A stretch of 64,000 nt of DNA from Henckelia pumila (Eukaryota > Streptophyta > Magnoliopsida > Lamiales > Gesneriaceae), in NCBI RefSeq assembly GCF_033568475.1, contig NC_133122.1:140561402-140625401 (forward strand), read 5' to 3'. Shown here piece by piece: positions 1-11,475 of the stretch (position 1 is the stretch's first letter; the number at the start of each line of letters is the position of its first letter). The position numbers and the translations under genes are program-made. Below the pieces are notes generated by a model. The model did no database searches, was not told the DNA's origin, and saw only the letters and a list, made by a program, of their open reading frames with translations.

Positions 1-215
1 TTTAGTCTTTTTTTTCATCTCATTTGTTAACCATTTATCCCCAAATTTTAGGGTTATGTTCTTCGCGATGTCTCTGTTAATCCGTATTAGTTTCACGAAA
101 TTTTTGAATTATTCATTATTGCTTACGTGTTTTTGAGTATTTTTTCTCATCTCATTTGTTAACCCTTTTTCCCCTCAAAAAATTCTAGGGTTATGTTCTT
201 GGCCATGTAGTTATT
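1..215. repeat. Imperfect tandem duplication at the window edge
   Basis: A block with 'ctcatttgttaacc', a C-run, and 'agggttatgttctt' occurs near 20-75 and again near 148-205, about 130 bp apart. It lies upstream of the Ulp1-like pseudogene and is probably leader or intron sequence of that transposon gene. The start is cut by the window edge. Confidence 0.5.
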
Positions 216-399
216 CATTCGTTTCTATTATATTTTTTCTAGGGTTCTGATGATATGATAATTCGTAAATTTAAAGTGAATTATTACTTTTGTTAAAAAA
301 AATTTTGATACTGAAATTGATTTTTTTGTTGTCTTGTTTACTGATTATGTATAAACTTGTAAGTTTTGTGTCTTATTTTTGTTTTTATTTATTTAGGAA

Positions 400-3300
400 T
401 TGTTATTGAAGGAAAAAAATTGATGATTTTGCGAAGAAAGAAAGTGTTAAAGAATATTGTAGTCGATGCTCTCCTATTATGTTTAAAGATGTGACGATAG
501 AATTAAAACCAAAAATAGGGGAACAACAGAGGATTAGGATAACAGATACTCCTCGTGGTAATTGGATGGACATGCCCGAACTCGCAACCAGCAGCCGTAG
601 GATTGATTTCATCTTGAATAGATTTAAGGTTAATTCATGCTCTTTGATTGTGGGTGATGATATTAAGATTTCTTTCACTCCAAGAGAGTTTTCAGTTATT
701 CTTGGTTGCAAAATTTTGGCCAACCAGTGGATTTGGATCTGAAAATGGAGTCTAAATTTCTTGCTCGGCAATTTGGAGGACATCTGGGCAGAGCAAAGCG
801 AGCCGAAATCCATGAAAAACTTATTTCTCTTGCATGTAGTGACAGTGAGTCAGAGATTGATGATTTGTCAGACTTTACATTTTGTTTATATTCAATTGTG
901 CAATATTTTCTACGGGGAAATTATTATACCCCTAGTTTTATATTCTCTTATCTTGATGACTTGACCACATTTTTTGACTATGCTTGGGGCGATGCTGCAT
1001 TTTCGATATCTTTGTCGATCAATACGCAACATCAAAAGTAAAAGTTATTTAGATGGATGCACTGTTAGGTTGATGGAACGTATTGTTTCTGTTTAGTTTA
1101 TATTAAATACTACTGATTTATTTTTAGGCTTGGGTGTATGAAAGGATTCCTTCATTGGTTGTTCCTCGTAGTTTAAAAATGTTCCCTCGGTTGTTTCGAT
1201 GGGGTGACAGTAAGATTCCTTTGAAGACTGCCAAAGCCGAATCATTATTGAAATCTATAGATTCAACGAAGGTAATTGTTAAGGATGCAATATGTTTATG
1301 TCATTTTAAATCTTGTTTGAATTGACACTATTTTTTTATATTTTCATGATACAGATTCTTTCGATATATCCATTTGATGAGGAAAAAAAGTTTTTGGAGC
1401 CGACAAAATTTAACATTGATTCAATAAGGGTGGATAACATTGTGAGAAAAGAAGTGGACGAGATAAAAAAAGCGGTTATGTGTTGAATTGAGGAATTGCG
1501 AGGAGCAAAAAATGCTTGTTGATAAAGAAGTTCACGAGTTTGAATCAGATTTTCAATTGAAGAGTAAAAATGAGTGTGGAGTTGTGATCGAGGAGTACGA
1601 GACTTCTGAGAAAGATGAGGACGAGGTTGATTTAGTTTTTCATAGTTTGCATTGAATGATATTGTTTCAGATATTTTTGAAAGAAGAAATGAAATGAAAT
1701 GATATGAGATAATTTATTTTAAGTGAATTTTGGAATTATTATTTGTTGATCTTGGAACTGATTACAGGTTTTACTTGCAAGTTAATTTGTATGAAATTGA
1801 GAAAGAAATTAATGAGGGTGTAGGTACTGATTCAAGAAATGTATCATGTGATTCGAGTCAGATTAATGCTTTGTTGCTGAATGTTGTTACTAATATTCAA
1901 AAAGAAAACAATGATGACGTAAGAGGTGATAAAGAAAATGATGATTCTGGCACCTCTGATTTGAACAAAGGTGTGAATTGTGCTGGCACTCCTTAAAAAA
2001 ATGAAATTGTAGGCTGTGAGAATGTTTCTAAGACAGGTGACAATAGCAAAGGTTTGAGCTATGTTTCTAATGAGGTTGGAGCGTACAATGGTGTGGGATT
2101 TGAAAATGGTTCTAAAATAGGTGATGATAGCAAAGGTGTGAGTTGTGGTGCTACCTCTCATGCGGTCAAGGAAAAAGATGATGCGTTAATATCTGAATAT
2201 GATTATGAAAATGGTGATAATAGCAAAGTTATGAGTTCCAACTCTACCTTTGATGCGGTCAAAGGTAACACTCTTGGGGTAGGAGTTGAGCAAATCCCAG
2301 CTATTCAATCTTCAATTGTGGATACGGTGAGGACAAGGGTTGATCGCAAGAAGAAAAGAAAAGCACCGATGTTTGTGACACCGCCTAGTTCGACGCCCAG
2401 ACCTAAGAGGAAGTGCAAAAAGCTGGTTTGACTATCAATTTATCGTAGTTTATGTTCTGCTGTATATATATATATACTAACCATTTCATTTATGTTTTTT
2501 TCAATTGTGTTCTTGTGTAGGATAACATAATTGAGTGTATTGATTATAATAGCAATAGTCCAGTAGAGGATGATCTACTGAGATACAAAGATAGACTCGA
2601 TTACTTTGGCCATGAAGAAGCAACTGAGGAAGAGAAAAATTTATTGGCAAACTATCTTTCTAGGGAGGCTTTGAAGTACGTTCTTTATTTAATAATTTTG
2701 ATTTTTGTTTCTAATATATATAGATATATATATTTTCATGTTTTAATACAAAAATATATGTACATTCTTATATGTAGTGTCATCATTTGGGAGGACAACG
2801 CAGTATTTTTGGAAGGAAAAAGTTTTGTGAATTTATGTTTGGTAAACCTGTTGATTTCGAAATCATTAATATTTATATGCAGATTATGCAAAAAATAGTC
2901 AGGAAAATAGGTCTGAGATATTTTGCACGGACACAACGGTTTAGGTTCGTAGCAATCCAAATGTTTTGATATTATTATGATCATGTTTTGCATGGACACA
3001 AATATGAGGTTTTGGTTTCTGTGGTTTGTTAGAGGAAAGTCTTTTCTTAGTTGAAGAAAAGAGGCAGTAGATGTAAGTTGCGTAGCGATGATGATTATGC
3101 CGCCTTTGTTGCCAGTCTGACAGTTTACACGAGGGGAAGACTTCAAATGTTGAATGAGGAACTATTTAGAAGATGTAAATATATAATTTTCCCTCTGAAT
3201 CAAAAGTGGCATTTGTTTCTACTTGTTTATAGAACTTCCGACGGTGTATTTAGAATTTGAAACTCAATGCATGACCCAACTGCAAATGAAACTGCCACCG

Positions 3301-3527
3301 TTTATGTGAGTAAACACTATGACCATTTTACATTGTATATTTGATATTGAGAATCAGTTTTTAAAAAATATAGCTTTTGCAGGCTACGTTTTTGGTTGGA
3401 TGCATCCGCTCCCAATCAGATTTTGTTGTGGACAACGAGTCATTGGTGAGAGTAGCATGTTGTGATCAAGATGACACACTTGAATGCGGCATCTATACAT
3501 GCATGTGGATCGAGTGCTTGGCACGTG
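400..3527 (+). pseudogene. Ulp1-like (C48) cysteine protease of MULE type, 5' portion, broken
   Basis: Several exon-like blocks read in order. The first (about 400-720) carries the N-terminal domain seen upstream of Ulp1 in plant MULE genes, ending in SFTPREFSVILGCK. A one-base frameshift near 712 moves it into the next block (706-1041; LYSIVQYFLRGNYYTP and FFDYAWGDAAF). A further block at about 1129-1269 has YERIPSLVVPRSLKMFPRL; next come 1354-1486, acidic low-complexity sequence (1730-2431) and a lysine-rich end. A block at 2521-2674 precedes the protease domain. The domain itself shows the catalytic His region QKWHLFLLVY (about 3207-3236), the Asp region NSMHD after an in-frame TGA (3258-3260), and the Cys region ECGIYTCMWIECLA just before the Athila insertion. 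Family members cleave SUMO-like conjugates. This copy has stops and a frameshift and is unlikely to be active. Exon limits are approximate. Confidence 0.7.
3523..3527. repeat. Target-site duplication, left copy (ACGTG)
   Basis: ACGTG here matches ACGTG at 15321-15325 immediately outside the 3' LTR. A 5-bp duplication is normal for Ty3 elements. The Ulp1 reading frame continues across the restored site. Confidence 0.75.
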
Positions 3528-3975
3528 TTAAGTTTAATTAAAATTATGATTATTTTAGTGTTATTAAAATTACTCAAGCTACAGAGGTCATAATGGAGTA
3601 ATCTTAAAACCTATAGAATCACAAAAGAGGCATCTTCAACTTTGTAGAAGACAAGAAATTCCAAAAACTTCATTAAGATGATCAAAATAATCAAACATCA
3701 AAATGAAGACAGATTTACTTTTACTATGACCAGCTTGGAGTAAAAATATCATAAGTATTTCATATTTTATCCAAAAGGGGTGAATGAGTTGTCAAAACAC
3801 ATCTACAGACAAAGGGCTGCGTGTTATATGTTTTGTGCAGAAGCAAAATCGGAAGTCCAAGGCATCAAACATGCCAATTAAAGTTGGGTCAATGTATTGA
3901 CATTCAAGGAGATAAGCACCCACCAACTTTACTATTCCATATTTAATGAGTCTTGGACTCTTTCTCTTATTTGGC

Positions 3976-3983
3976 CTATAAAT
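3976..3983 (+). promoter_or_regulatory. TATA box of the 5' LTR
   Basis: TATAAATA in the sequence GGCCTATAAATAGATG is conserved in the 3' LTR at 14079-14086. Its place in the first third of the LTR is where the U3 promoter is expected. Confidence 0.6.
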
Positions 3984-4478
3984 AGATGTGTTGTAAAAGC
4001 TTTGTAGTGTGCAAGAGTGTAGAAAAGTCCTTATTTGTAAAATAAATATTGTGTGTGTGAGAATAAAAGTTTGAGTGTGCATATTTCTCAAGTTCAAGTA
4101 TGAAATTTATTTTATCCTTACTCTTGAGTTTCATGTTCATGGCAAGCTAAATCTTTTTATGTCAAGGTGAAAAGGTTTCATTGTTGGTCAAGTAAGATTG
4201 TTTATATTTTGTATATTCTTTTCTTTTATATTTTTATTTTTACTAATTGATCTTTATTTATAGGTATAATTTTGAATGATTTGTTTTTATCTATTTACAT
4301 CAAATGCTTGGTACCTTGAATGTGGTTACCTTGATTTGTTGTCAAATATGATACAATAAATACTACAATAATTATATACTATAAATATATGTATCTATTT
4401 ATAATAAAGTCATATATATTATTTAGACGATAGCGTGACACTGTCGGTTGTTCTAAATAATATATTGTGATTTGAACT

Positions 4479-4625
4479 AACATTTACTTTCTTGCATCTA
4501 ACTTTTACTTTATCGCAACTAACATTTACTTTTCCGCATATAACATTTACTTTTCCGCAACTAACATTTACTTTCTCGCATATAACATTTATTTTTTCGC
4601 AACTAACATTTACTTTATCGCATCT
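4479..4625 (+). repeat. 21-bp minisatellite, 7 units, inside the 5' LTR
   Basis: Units follow the pattern AACATTTACTTTYYCGCAACT or end in ATAT/ATCT; seven 21-bp units fit exactly, followed by AACATAAAG. The same array is in the 3' LTR (14581-14727). Confidence 0.85.
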
Positions 4626-5224
4626 AACATAAAGTCATGTATTTTATTTAGACGATAGCGTGGCTCTGCCGGTTGTTCTAAATGAAATATTGTGATTTGA
4701 TCTAACATTTACTTTTATGTCAATTTATATTTATGCATTTATATATATATTATGGGTACCATGTATTAAATATCGGCTGATATTAATATAGTGGGAACTA
4801 TATTATATGATATACTTGTTTAAATATTTAATTGTTCTTTTTATGTTTATATTTATTCATCTATATATATATTATGGGTACCATGCATTAAATATCGGTT
4901 AATCTGATATTAATATAGTGGGAACTATATTATATGATATACTTGTTTAAATATTTCATTGTTCTTTTATGTTTATTCTTATTTTAGTTTCTTTTATTTA
5001 TTTTTATTAAGCAATCTTAAATAAACCAACAATGAACCTTTGAAACCTTGACAATTTTATAATTTGTATATTTGAAGTTTCATAATAATATTTCCATCTA
5101 TAATATATCATGCTAAAATTAAACTTACAGCATCCTCTCCGTGGATCGATCTTGTACTCACGAGTATATTACTTGCAGACAACCTACACTTGGGTGAATT
5201 ACAATTTAAGTTGTAGCAAGTTTT

Positions 5225-5241
5225 TGGCGCCGTTTCCGGGG
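5225..5241 (+). promoter_or_regulatory. Primer-binding site, tRNA-Asp type
   Basis: TGGCGCCGTTTCCGGGG is complementary to the 3' end of plant tRNA-Asp except at one base (T where G is expected in CGTTGCC). It lies six bases after the 5' LTR and primes minus-strand DNA synthesis in this family. Confidence 0.85.
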
Positions 5242-5298
5242 AGGTATAAATTAAGTTTAATTTTGTTATTATGTAAATAGTATGTTTTTTTTAATTGT

Positions 5299-7722
5299 AT
5301 GATTAATTGGAGTCGTAAACAAAGTAGTAGACTTGTTCGAGTAACTAAAAATATTTTAAACATGGACGATAATTCTAATAATCAAGATAATAATAATAAT
5401 AATAATAATAATCATCAAGAACATGAACAACCAAGAACACTTAGGCACCATATGAATCCAATAAGAACTAGTACACCATCTTGTTTAGTTTTTCCTCCTG
5501 ATGCATCTAATTTTAATTTTAAGCCACAAGTCATTCAACTTTTACCAAATTTTCATGGCTTAGATTCTGAAAATCCATATTTGCATTTAAGAGAATTTGA
5601 GGAGATTTGCAACACTTATAATGATCAAAATTGTAGCATGGATACTGTTCGATTAAAGCTTTTCCCTTTTTTCTTAAAAGATAAAGCTAAAACATGGTTG
5701 CAAAATTTGAGATCAAGTTCAATAAGATCAATGGAAGAAATGCAACAACAATTTCTAAAAAAAAATTTTCCTTCCCATAGAACAAACTCTTTTAAAAGAT
5801 AAATTACAACTTTTTTTCAAAAATAAGGGGAAATATTTTATCAATGTTGGGATAGATATAAAGAGTTACTTAATACATGCCTGCATCATGGTTTTGAAAT
5901 ATGGAGGATAGTTTCTCACTTTTATGAAGGTTTAATACCTAAAGATAGGCAAATGATAGAATTCATGTGTAATGGAACTTTTGAAGATAAAAACCCAAAT
6001 GAAGCTATAGAATATTTGGAGTCATTAGCAGAAAATGCTCAAAATTGGGATAATATAGGCTCAATTGAACCACCAAGTAAAACCAATAATTCAACAAATG
6101 GGGGTGGTATTTATCATCTTAAAGATGATGTAAATGTTCAAGCTAAACTTGAATCTTTAGCAAGAAAAATCGAGTCATTAGAAATGAAAAAGAGTGATCA
6201 ATTAAAAAATGTTCAAGACACACATGATCATCTTACAAAAAATTGTCCTACTTTGCCTTCATTTAAAGAATGTCTCCATGAACAAGCCAATTATGTTAAC
6301 AATTTTAAAAAACCAACATTAGATCCTTTTTCAAAAACATATAATCCTGGTTGGAGAAATCATATTAATTTAATTTGGAGGAATGATAATAATACACAAC
6401 CTTTACAAAAACCTTTTCACAATAACCAAAGTCATCAAGGTTATGCTCCTTATATCCCACCTCCAAGAAAACATTTTGAAGATGAAATTCATGCATACAT
6501 TCAAAAGCAAGAGTCTATCAATATTCAAAACATTCAATCTATGAATGATTTGAAAGAAACTCTTGCAAAATTTGCATCTGCACTTAATATTCATGAAAAA
6601 GGAAAATTTCCATCTCAACCACAACCTAATCCTAAAAATCAAAATCAAGAAAAATTTGATCAAGTAAAATCTGTTATTACTCTTAGAAGTGGTAAAATAG
6701 TTAATGATCCATATAGTGATGAAAACAAAGATCAGTCAAACTCAAAGAGTAAGGATGAAAATCTTGATACTTTCGAGAAAGATGATACTTTGAGTCCTAA
6801 GATTAAGAAAGTTGATGATAAATTATCTGAAATAATATGTGAGTCAAATAAACATATTCCTTTCCCTCATGCATTAGTTAATAATAAAAAACAAAAAAAT
6901 GATTCTGATATTTATGAAGTTTTTAAACAAGTAAAAATAAATATTCCATTATTAGATGCTATTAAACAAGTGCCTTCTTATGCAAAGTTTTTAAAAGATT
7001 TATGTAATGTGAAAAGAAAATTGCATGTAAAGAAGAAAGCATTTTTAATTGAGCAAGTAAGCTCTATTATTCAAAATAATTTTACCTTGAAATATAAAGA
7101 TCCCGGTTTTCCAACAATTTCATGTATTATTGGAAAAAATAAAATTAAAAAAGCTTTGTTAGATTTGGGAGCAAGTGTGAATTTAATTCCTTATTCAGTT
7201 TATGAAAAGCTTAAGTTGGGAGATTTAAAACCTACATCTGTCACTCTTTTACTAGCCGATATGTCAATCAAAATACCTAGAGGTATCGTAGAAGATGTGT
7301 TAGTTCAAGTCGATAAATTCATATATCCTGTGGATTTTATTGTCTTGGATACACAACCAATAGAAGTACATAACAAAATTCCAGTAATATTGGGACGTCC
7401 ATTTCTAGCAACTTCAAATGCTTTAATTAATTGTCAAAAGGGAATAATGAAATTGTCTTTTGGAAATATGACTTTAGAACTTAATGTGTTCAATTTATGT
7501 AAACAACCAAGTATTAATGAAGATGAAGATGATAATGCAATAGAAACAATTGTGGAAGAAAATAGACACCAAGAAAACTTAAATCAACAATCTGAAGTTT
7601 GTTTAGTGGAAATTTTTGATTCAAAAAATGTTTTTAAATCAAAGTTATTTGAAGAAATTCATGAACTTGAAGAAGTAAAAGAAAATGATCATCCAAAACT
7701 TGAATTAAAACCCTTGCAATAG
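5299..7722 (+). pseudogene. gag: gag-protease region of the Athila-type element
   Basis: One continuous frame is broken by two TAA codons (5800-5802 and 5824-5826). The N-terminal part is asparagine-rich, followed by the Athila gag core (VIQLLPNFHGLDSENPYLHL, then LKLFPFFLKDKAKTWLQNL). After the stops the frame resumes with WDRYKELLNTCLHHGFE, a coiled segment, and SKTYNPGWRNH. The aspartic protease motif ALLDLGASVNLIPYSVY and the later VILGRPFLATSNALI lie in the last third. DLGA in place of DTGA is usual for this branch. Gag packages the RNA and the protease matures Gag-Pol. The frame is lost at about 7715-7725, where it should run into the RT. I start at the first ATG after the primer site; an alternative ATG precedes MDDNSNNQ. 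Confidence 0.8.
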
Positions 7723-7724
7723 AA

Positions 7725-10587
7725 CTAAAATATGCTTTTCTTGGTGAAAATCAAACATATCCTATTGTAATATCTTCTACCCTCTTACCAAAACAAGAAG
7801 AAGATTTAATAACATTACTTAAAAAACACAAAAATGCAATTGGATGGACTTTGCAAGATATAAAAGGTATAAATCCTTTAATCTGCACACATAGAATTCA
7901 CTTGGAAGAAAATGCTAAAACATATCAACAACCACAAAGAAGATTAAATCCACACATGAAAGAAGTTGTTAAAAATGAAGTTTTAAAACTATTAGATGCC
8001 GGAATTATTTATCCAATCTCGGATAGTAAATGGGTAAGTCCAACACAAGTAGTACCAAAAAAATCAGGCATCACTGTTATAAAAAATGAAAAGGGAGAAT
8101 TATTACAAGCTAGGATTCCATCTAGTTGGCGTATGTGCATTGATTATAGAAAATAAAATGATGCAACTAGAAAAGATCACTTTTCGTTACCATTTTTAGA
8201 TCAAATTTTAGAGAAAGTGGTAGGTAATCCTTATTATTGTTTTCTTGATGGGTATTCGGGGTATTATCAAATACCAATATCATTAGAAGATCAAGAAAAA
8301 ACTACTTTCACTTGTCCGTTCGGAACTTTTGCTTTTAAAAGAATGTCATTTGGTTTATGTAATGCCCCGGCTACTTTTCAAAGATGCATGCTAAGCATTT
8401 TTAGTGACATGATTGAAGAATTTGTGGAAGTTTTTATGGATGATATAACTGTTTTTGGAAACTCATTTGAAAACTGTCTTAAAAATTTGGAAGAAGTTTT
8501 AAAAAGATATGAAGAAAAAAATTTTGTTTTAAATTGGGAAAAATGTCACTACATGGTTAAATCCAGAATTATGTTAGGGCATGTCATATCTGAAAAAGAA
8601 ATTGAAGTTGATAAAACTAAGGTTGATGTTATTGCTAATTTACCATCACCAAACACGATCAAAGAAATTCGATCATTTTTGGGTCATGCGGGATTTTATA
8701 AAAGATTTATAAAAAATTTTAGCATAATATCGAAACCAATTTCAAATCTTTTAACAAAAGATGCACAATTTGAATGGACTCAAGAATGTGAAACTGCTTT
8801 TAAAAAGATAATTAATGTTTTAACTACATCACCTATTTTACAACCTCCTGATTGGTCTTTACCATTTGAATTAATGTGTGATGCAAGTGATTATGCTGTA
8901 GGAGCCGTGTTAGGACAAAGAAAAGAAGGTAAACCTTATGTGATCTATTATGCAAGTAGAACCTTAAATAGTGCTCAAATCAATTATTCAACAACTGAAA
9001 AAGAATTACTTTCAGTAGTGTTTGCATTAGATAAATTTCGATCCTATTTAATTGGTTCTACTACTATTGTTTACACTGATCATTCTGCCATAAAATATTT
9101 ATCAAATAAACAAGATGCTAAGCCGAGATTAATAAGATGGATTTTGTTGTTACAAGAATTTGATCTTGTAATAAAAGATAAAAAAGGAAAAGAAAATGTA
9201 TTAGCCAATCATTTATCAAGAATAATTTCTGAATCATCTCAAAATGAAATACCAATAAATGAAAATTTTCCGGATGATCAACTATTTTATGCTACTACTA
9301 TGCCTTGGTTTGCTAATATTGTAAATTTTCTTGTGACAAATAAAATGCTTTCTCATTGAAGTTCACAAGATAAAACAAATTCTTGAAAGAGGTCAAAATT
9401 TTATTGGGATGATCCTTATTTGTTTAAGTATTGTCCTGATCAAATTTTTCGACGATGCATACCCGACAATGAGGTAAGTAGTGTCATTAAATTTTGTCAT
9501 TCTGAGGCATGTGGAGGTCATTTTTGTCAAAGAAAACAGCTGCAAAAATCTTTCAATGTGGATTTTATTGGCCTTCTTTATTCAAAGATACACATTCATT
9601 TTGCAAATCTTGTGAAAATTGTCAGAAAATAGGTTCAATTTCAAAACGAAGCATGATGCCTTTAAATCCAATCATGATTATTGAAATATTTGACAGTTGG
9701 GGAATAGATTTTATGGGTCCATTTTCATTATATTTTGGATTCACTTATATTTTAGTGGCTGTCGATTATGTTTCAAAATGGATTGAAGCAATTGCATGTA
9801 GAACTAATGATCATAAAGTTGTGATAAAATTTTTGAAAGAAAATATTTTTAGTCGATTTGGAATACCTAGAGCTATAATAAGTGATGGGGGGAAGTCATT
9901 TTATAAATAAATCATTTTTTTCGTTGTTAAGAAAATATGGTATTACACATAAAGTTTCTACTCCATATCACCCTCAAACGAATGGTCAGGTTGAACTTGC
10001 AAATAAAGAAATAAAACAAATTTTGAAAAAAAACAGTCAATCCAAATCAAAAAGATTGGTCTTTAAGATTAAGTGATGTATTATGGGCATATAGAACTGC
10101 ATTTAAAACATCATTGGGTATGTCATCATATAGATTAGTTTTTGGAAAGCATTGTCATTTACCTGTTGAAATTGAACATAAAGCTTATTGGGCAATTAAA
10201 GCGTTTAATACTAATTTAGATGATGCATCTAAATTAAGAAAATTGTAATTAAATTAACTAGAAGAATTAAGAAATGATGCATATGAAAATGCAAAGATTT
10301 ATAAAGATAAAACAAAAGCATTTCATGATAAAAATATTATGAGAAAATCTTTTGAAATTGGACAAAAAGTTTTACTTTATAATTCTCGCTTGCATTTGTT
10401 TTCAGAAAAACTTAGATCGCGGTGGTCTAGACCATTTATTGTTAAATTTGTCTATCCTCATGGTTCTGTTGATGTTGAAAATCCTAAAAATAATAATGTA
10501 TTTAAAGTTAATGGGCAAAGACTTAAACCGTTTATAGAAAATGAAGTTCTTAATGAAGAGTTTATGCCTTTATATGATCCAACTTAA
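7725..10587 (+). pseudogene. pol: pol region (RT, RNase H, integrase) of the Athila-type element
   Basis: Domains in order are: the RT start (LKKHKNAIGWTLQDIKGINP, then WRMCIDYRK); a TAA at about 8154-8156 where the family has leucine; the RT core with [14 protein letters not shown] and the active-site FMDD (near 8437); RNase H ([46 protein letters not shown]); and integrase with a zinc-binding part ([10 protein letters not shown], then [10 protein letters not shown] in another frame), the first Asp in WGIDFMGPF, the second in ISDGG, and Glu in [16 protein letters not shown]. The C-terminal stretch (10339-10587) ends LYDPT. At least four frameshifts or stops (near 8155, 9358, 9560-9630, 9890, 10060, 10246) make the product non-functional. 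Confidence 0.85.
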
Positions 10588-10735
10588 TTGTTACTTATAT
10601 TTTTATTTTATTTTTGCATAATTGAGTTCACTTCCCGGTTAAGTGGCGGATAACGGTACTCCGTGACTACTTTTAGTCGGTTTTATTTCAATTTCCCAAA
10701 ATAATTGAATATATATATATATATAAATATATATT

Positions 10736-11287
10736 ATGGATGAAGATATCAAAAAACTTGGTAAATATTTTCCATCTGTTTCTAAAAAAGTTCTGAGAAT
10801 GATTTATGAAGGCAGATGTGAAAGATTGAGAATGCTTATGCAAAAAGGAATCCCGGAGGATATTCGTCTTATAATTGAAGCCAAGGTTCGATTAGGTGGT
10901 GAAGTTTCAAAATTTTTACTTGTTCGAAATATGTCTGAACTAGGTAAAAGTACCTATGCGAAGAAAAGAAGGGCTAAAAGGTTAGATGTTTGTCATAATT
11001 GTGCCAGATGGACTTGTAATAGACAATGCAGATCTTTGGGATATGTTTCCACAAATAGAGAAGATAAAATTGATTTCATTAAGAATGGGCTGAGTAAAGA
11101 GTCATTGGATGATATCTCATTGACTCTTGAGACGCATTCTAGTGGAGATGTACAAGGTCAACTTCTCCGTTTATGGAAACTATTCCAAGCGCAGCGTCAT
11201 GGTGATGGTCTTGGGAATCTGACTAAAAAAGACCCTATTTGCCAATTTATAAGAAAATTGGATGGTAAGCCAACCCTCGACTCATAA
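10736..11287 (+). CDS. Extra retrotransposon ORF, 183 aa, cysteine-rich; resembles plant-virus nucleic-acid-binding proteins
   Basis: This is an uninterrupted frame from ATG to TAA, about 150 bp after pol. Around residues 62-87 is a block Gly-Lys-Ser-Thr-Tyr-Ala followed by KKRRAKRL and cysteines spaced CxxCx4CxxxC (CHNCARWTCNRQC). It continues with an Asn and DFIKNGLSKE. A helical, basic N-terminal half ending in a Ser/Thr-Tyr-Ala-basic block, then a C4-type finger, then a hydrophobic 'DFI..G' segment is the layout of the small cysteine-rich nucleic-acid-binding proteins of carlaviruses and relatives, several of which act in silencing suppression or transcription control. That match is pattern recognition from the sequence, not a search result. 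The last ~80 residues are acidic and amphipathic and have no family I recognise. It is the only intact ORF in an otherwise broken element. Alternatives are a highly diverged env-like ORF or an unrelated captured host zinc-finger protein. Confidence 0.55.
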   Translation: MDEDIKKLGKYFPSVSKKVLRMIYEGRCERLRMLMQKGIPEDIRLIIEAKVRLGGEVSKFLLVRNMSELGKSTYAKKRRAKRLDVCHNCARWTCNRQCRSLGYVSTNREDKIDFIKNGLSKESLDDISLTLETHSSGDVQGQLLRLWKLFQAQRHGDGLGNLTKKDPICQFIRKLDGKPTLDS

Positions 11288-11475
11288 ATATTGAAGGAAA
11301 ACTGTGAGCCACGATCACATCACTGTTTATACGCATGCATGTTATTATTATATATTATTTTTTTTTACTATTTTCATCATTTTGTTCACATCTGTATTCC
11401 TATTTCTGTCTTATTCCTTGTTTTCCTTATAAAATCACTCAACTCTCTCTATATTTTTGAAAAGAAAAAAAAAAC

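Larger units (their letters stand above)
3528..5218 (+). repeat. 5' LTR of the Athila-type element (5' truncated)
   Basis: It matches 13560-15320 apart from small deletions. It ends in TTGTAGCA, six bases before the primer site. It lacks about 56 bp present at the start of the 3' LTR and a further stretch of roughly 70 bp near 3560, which explains its shorter length (1691 against about 1817 bp). The TATAAATA at 3976-3983, followed by a TTTGTAGTGTGCAAGAG segment, is the likely promoter and start of R. The LTR also contains a duplicated ~125-bp segment (about 4729-4853 and 4854-4975). Confidence 0.85.
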
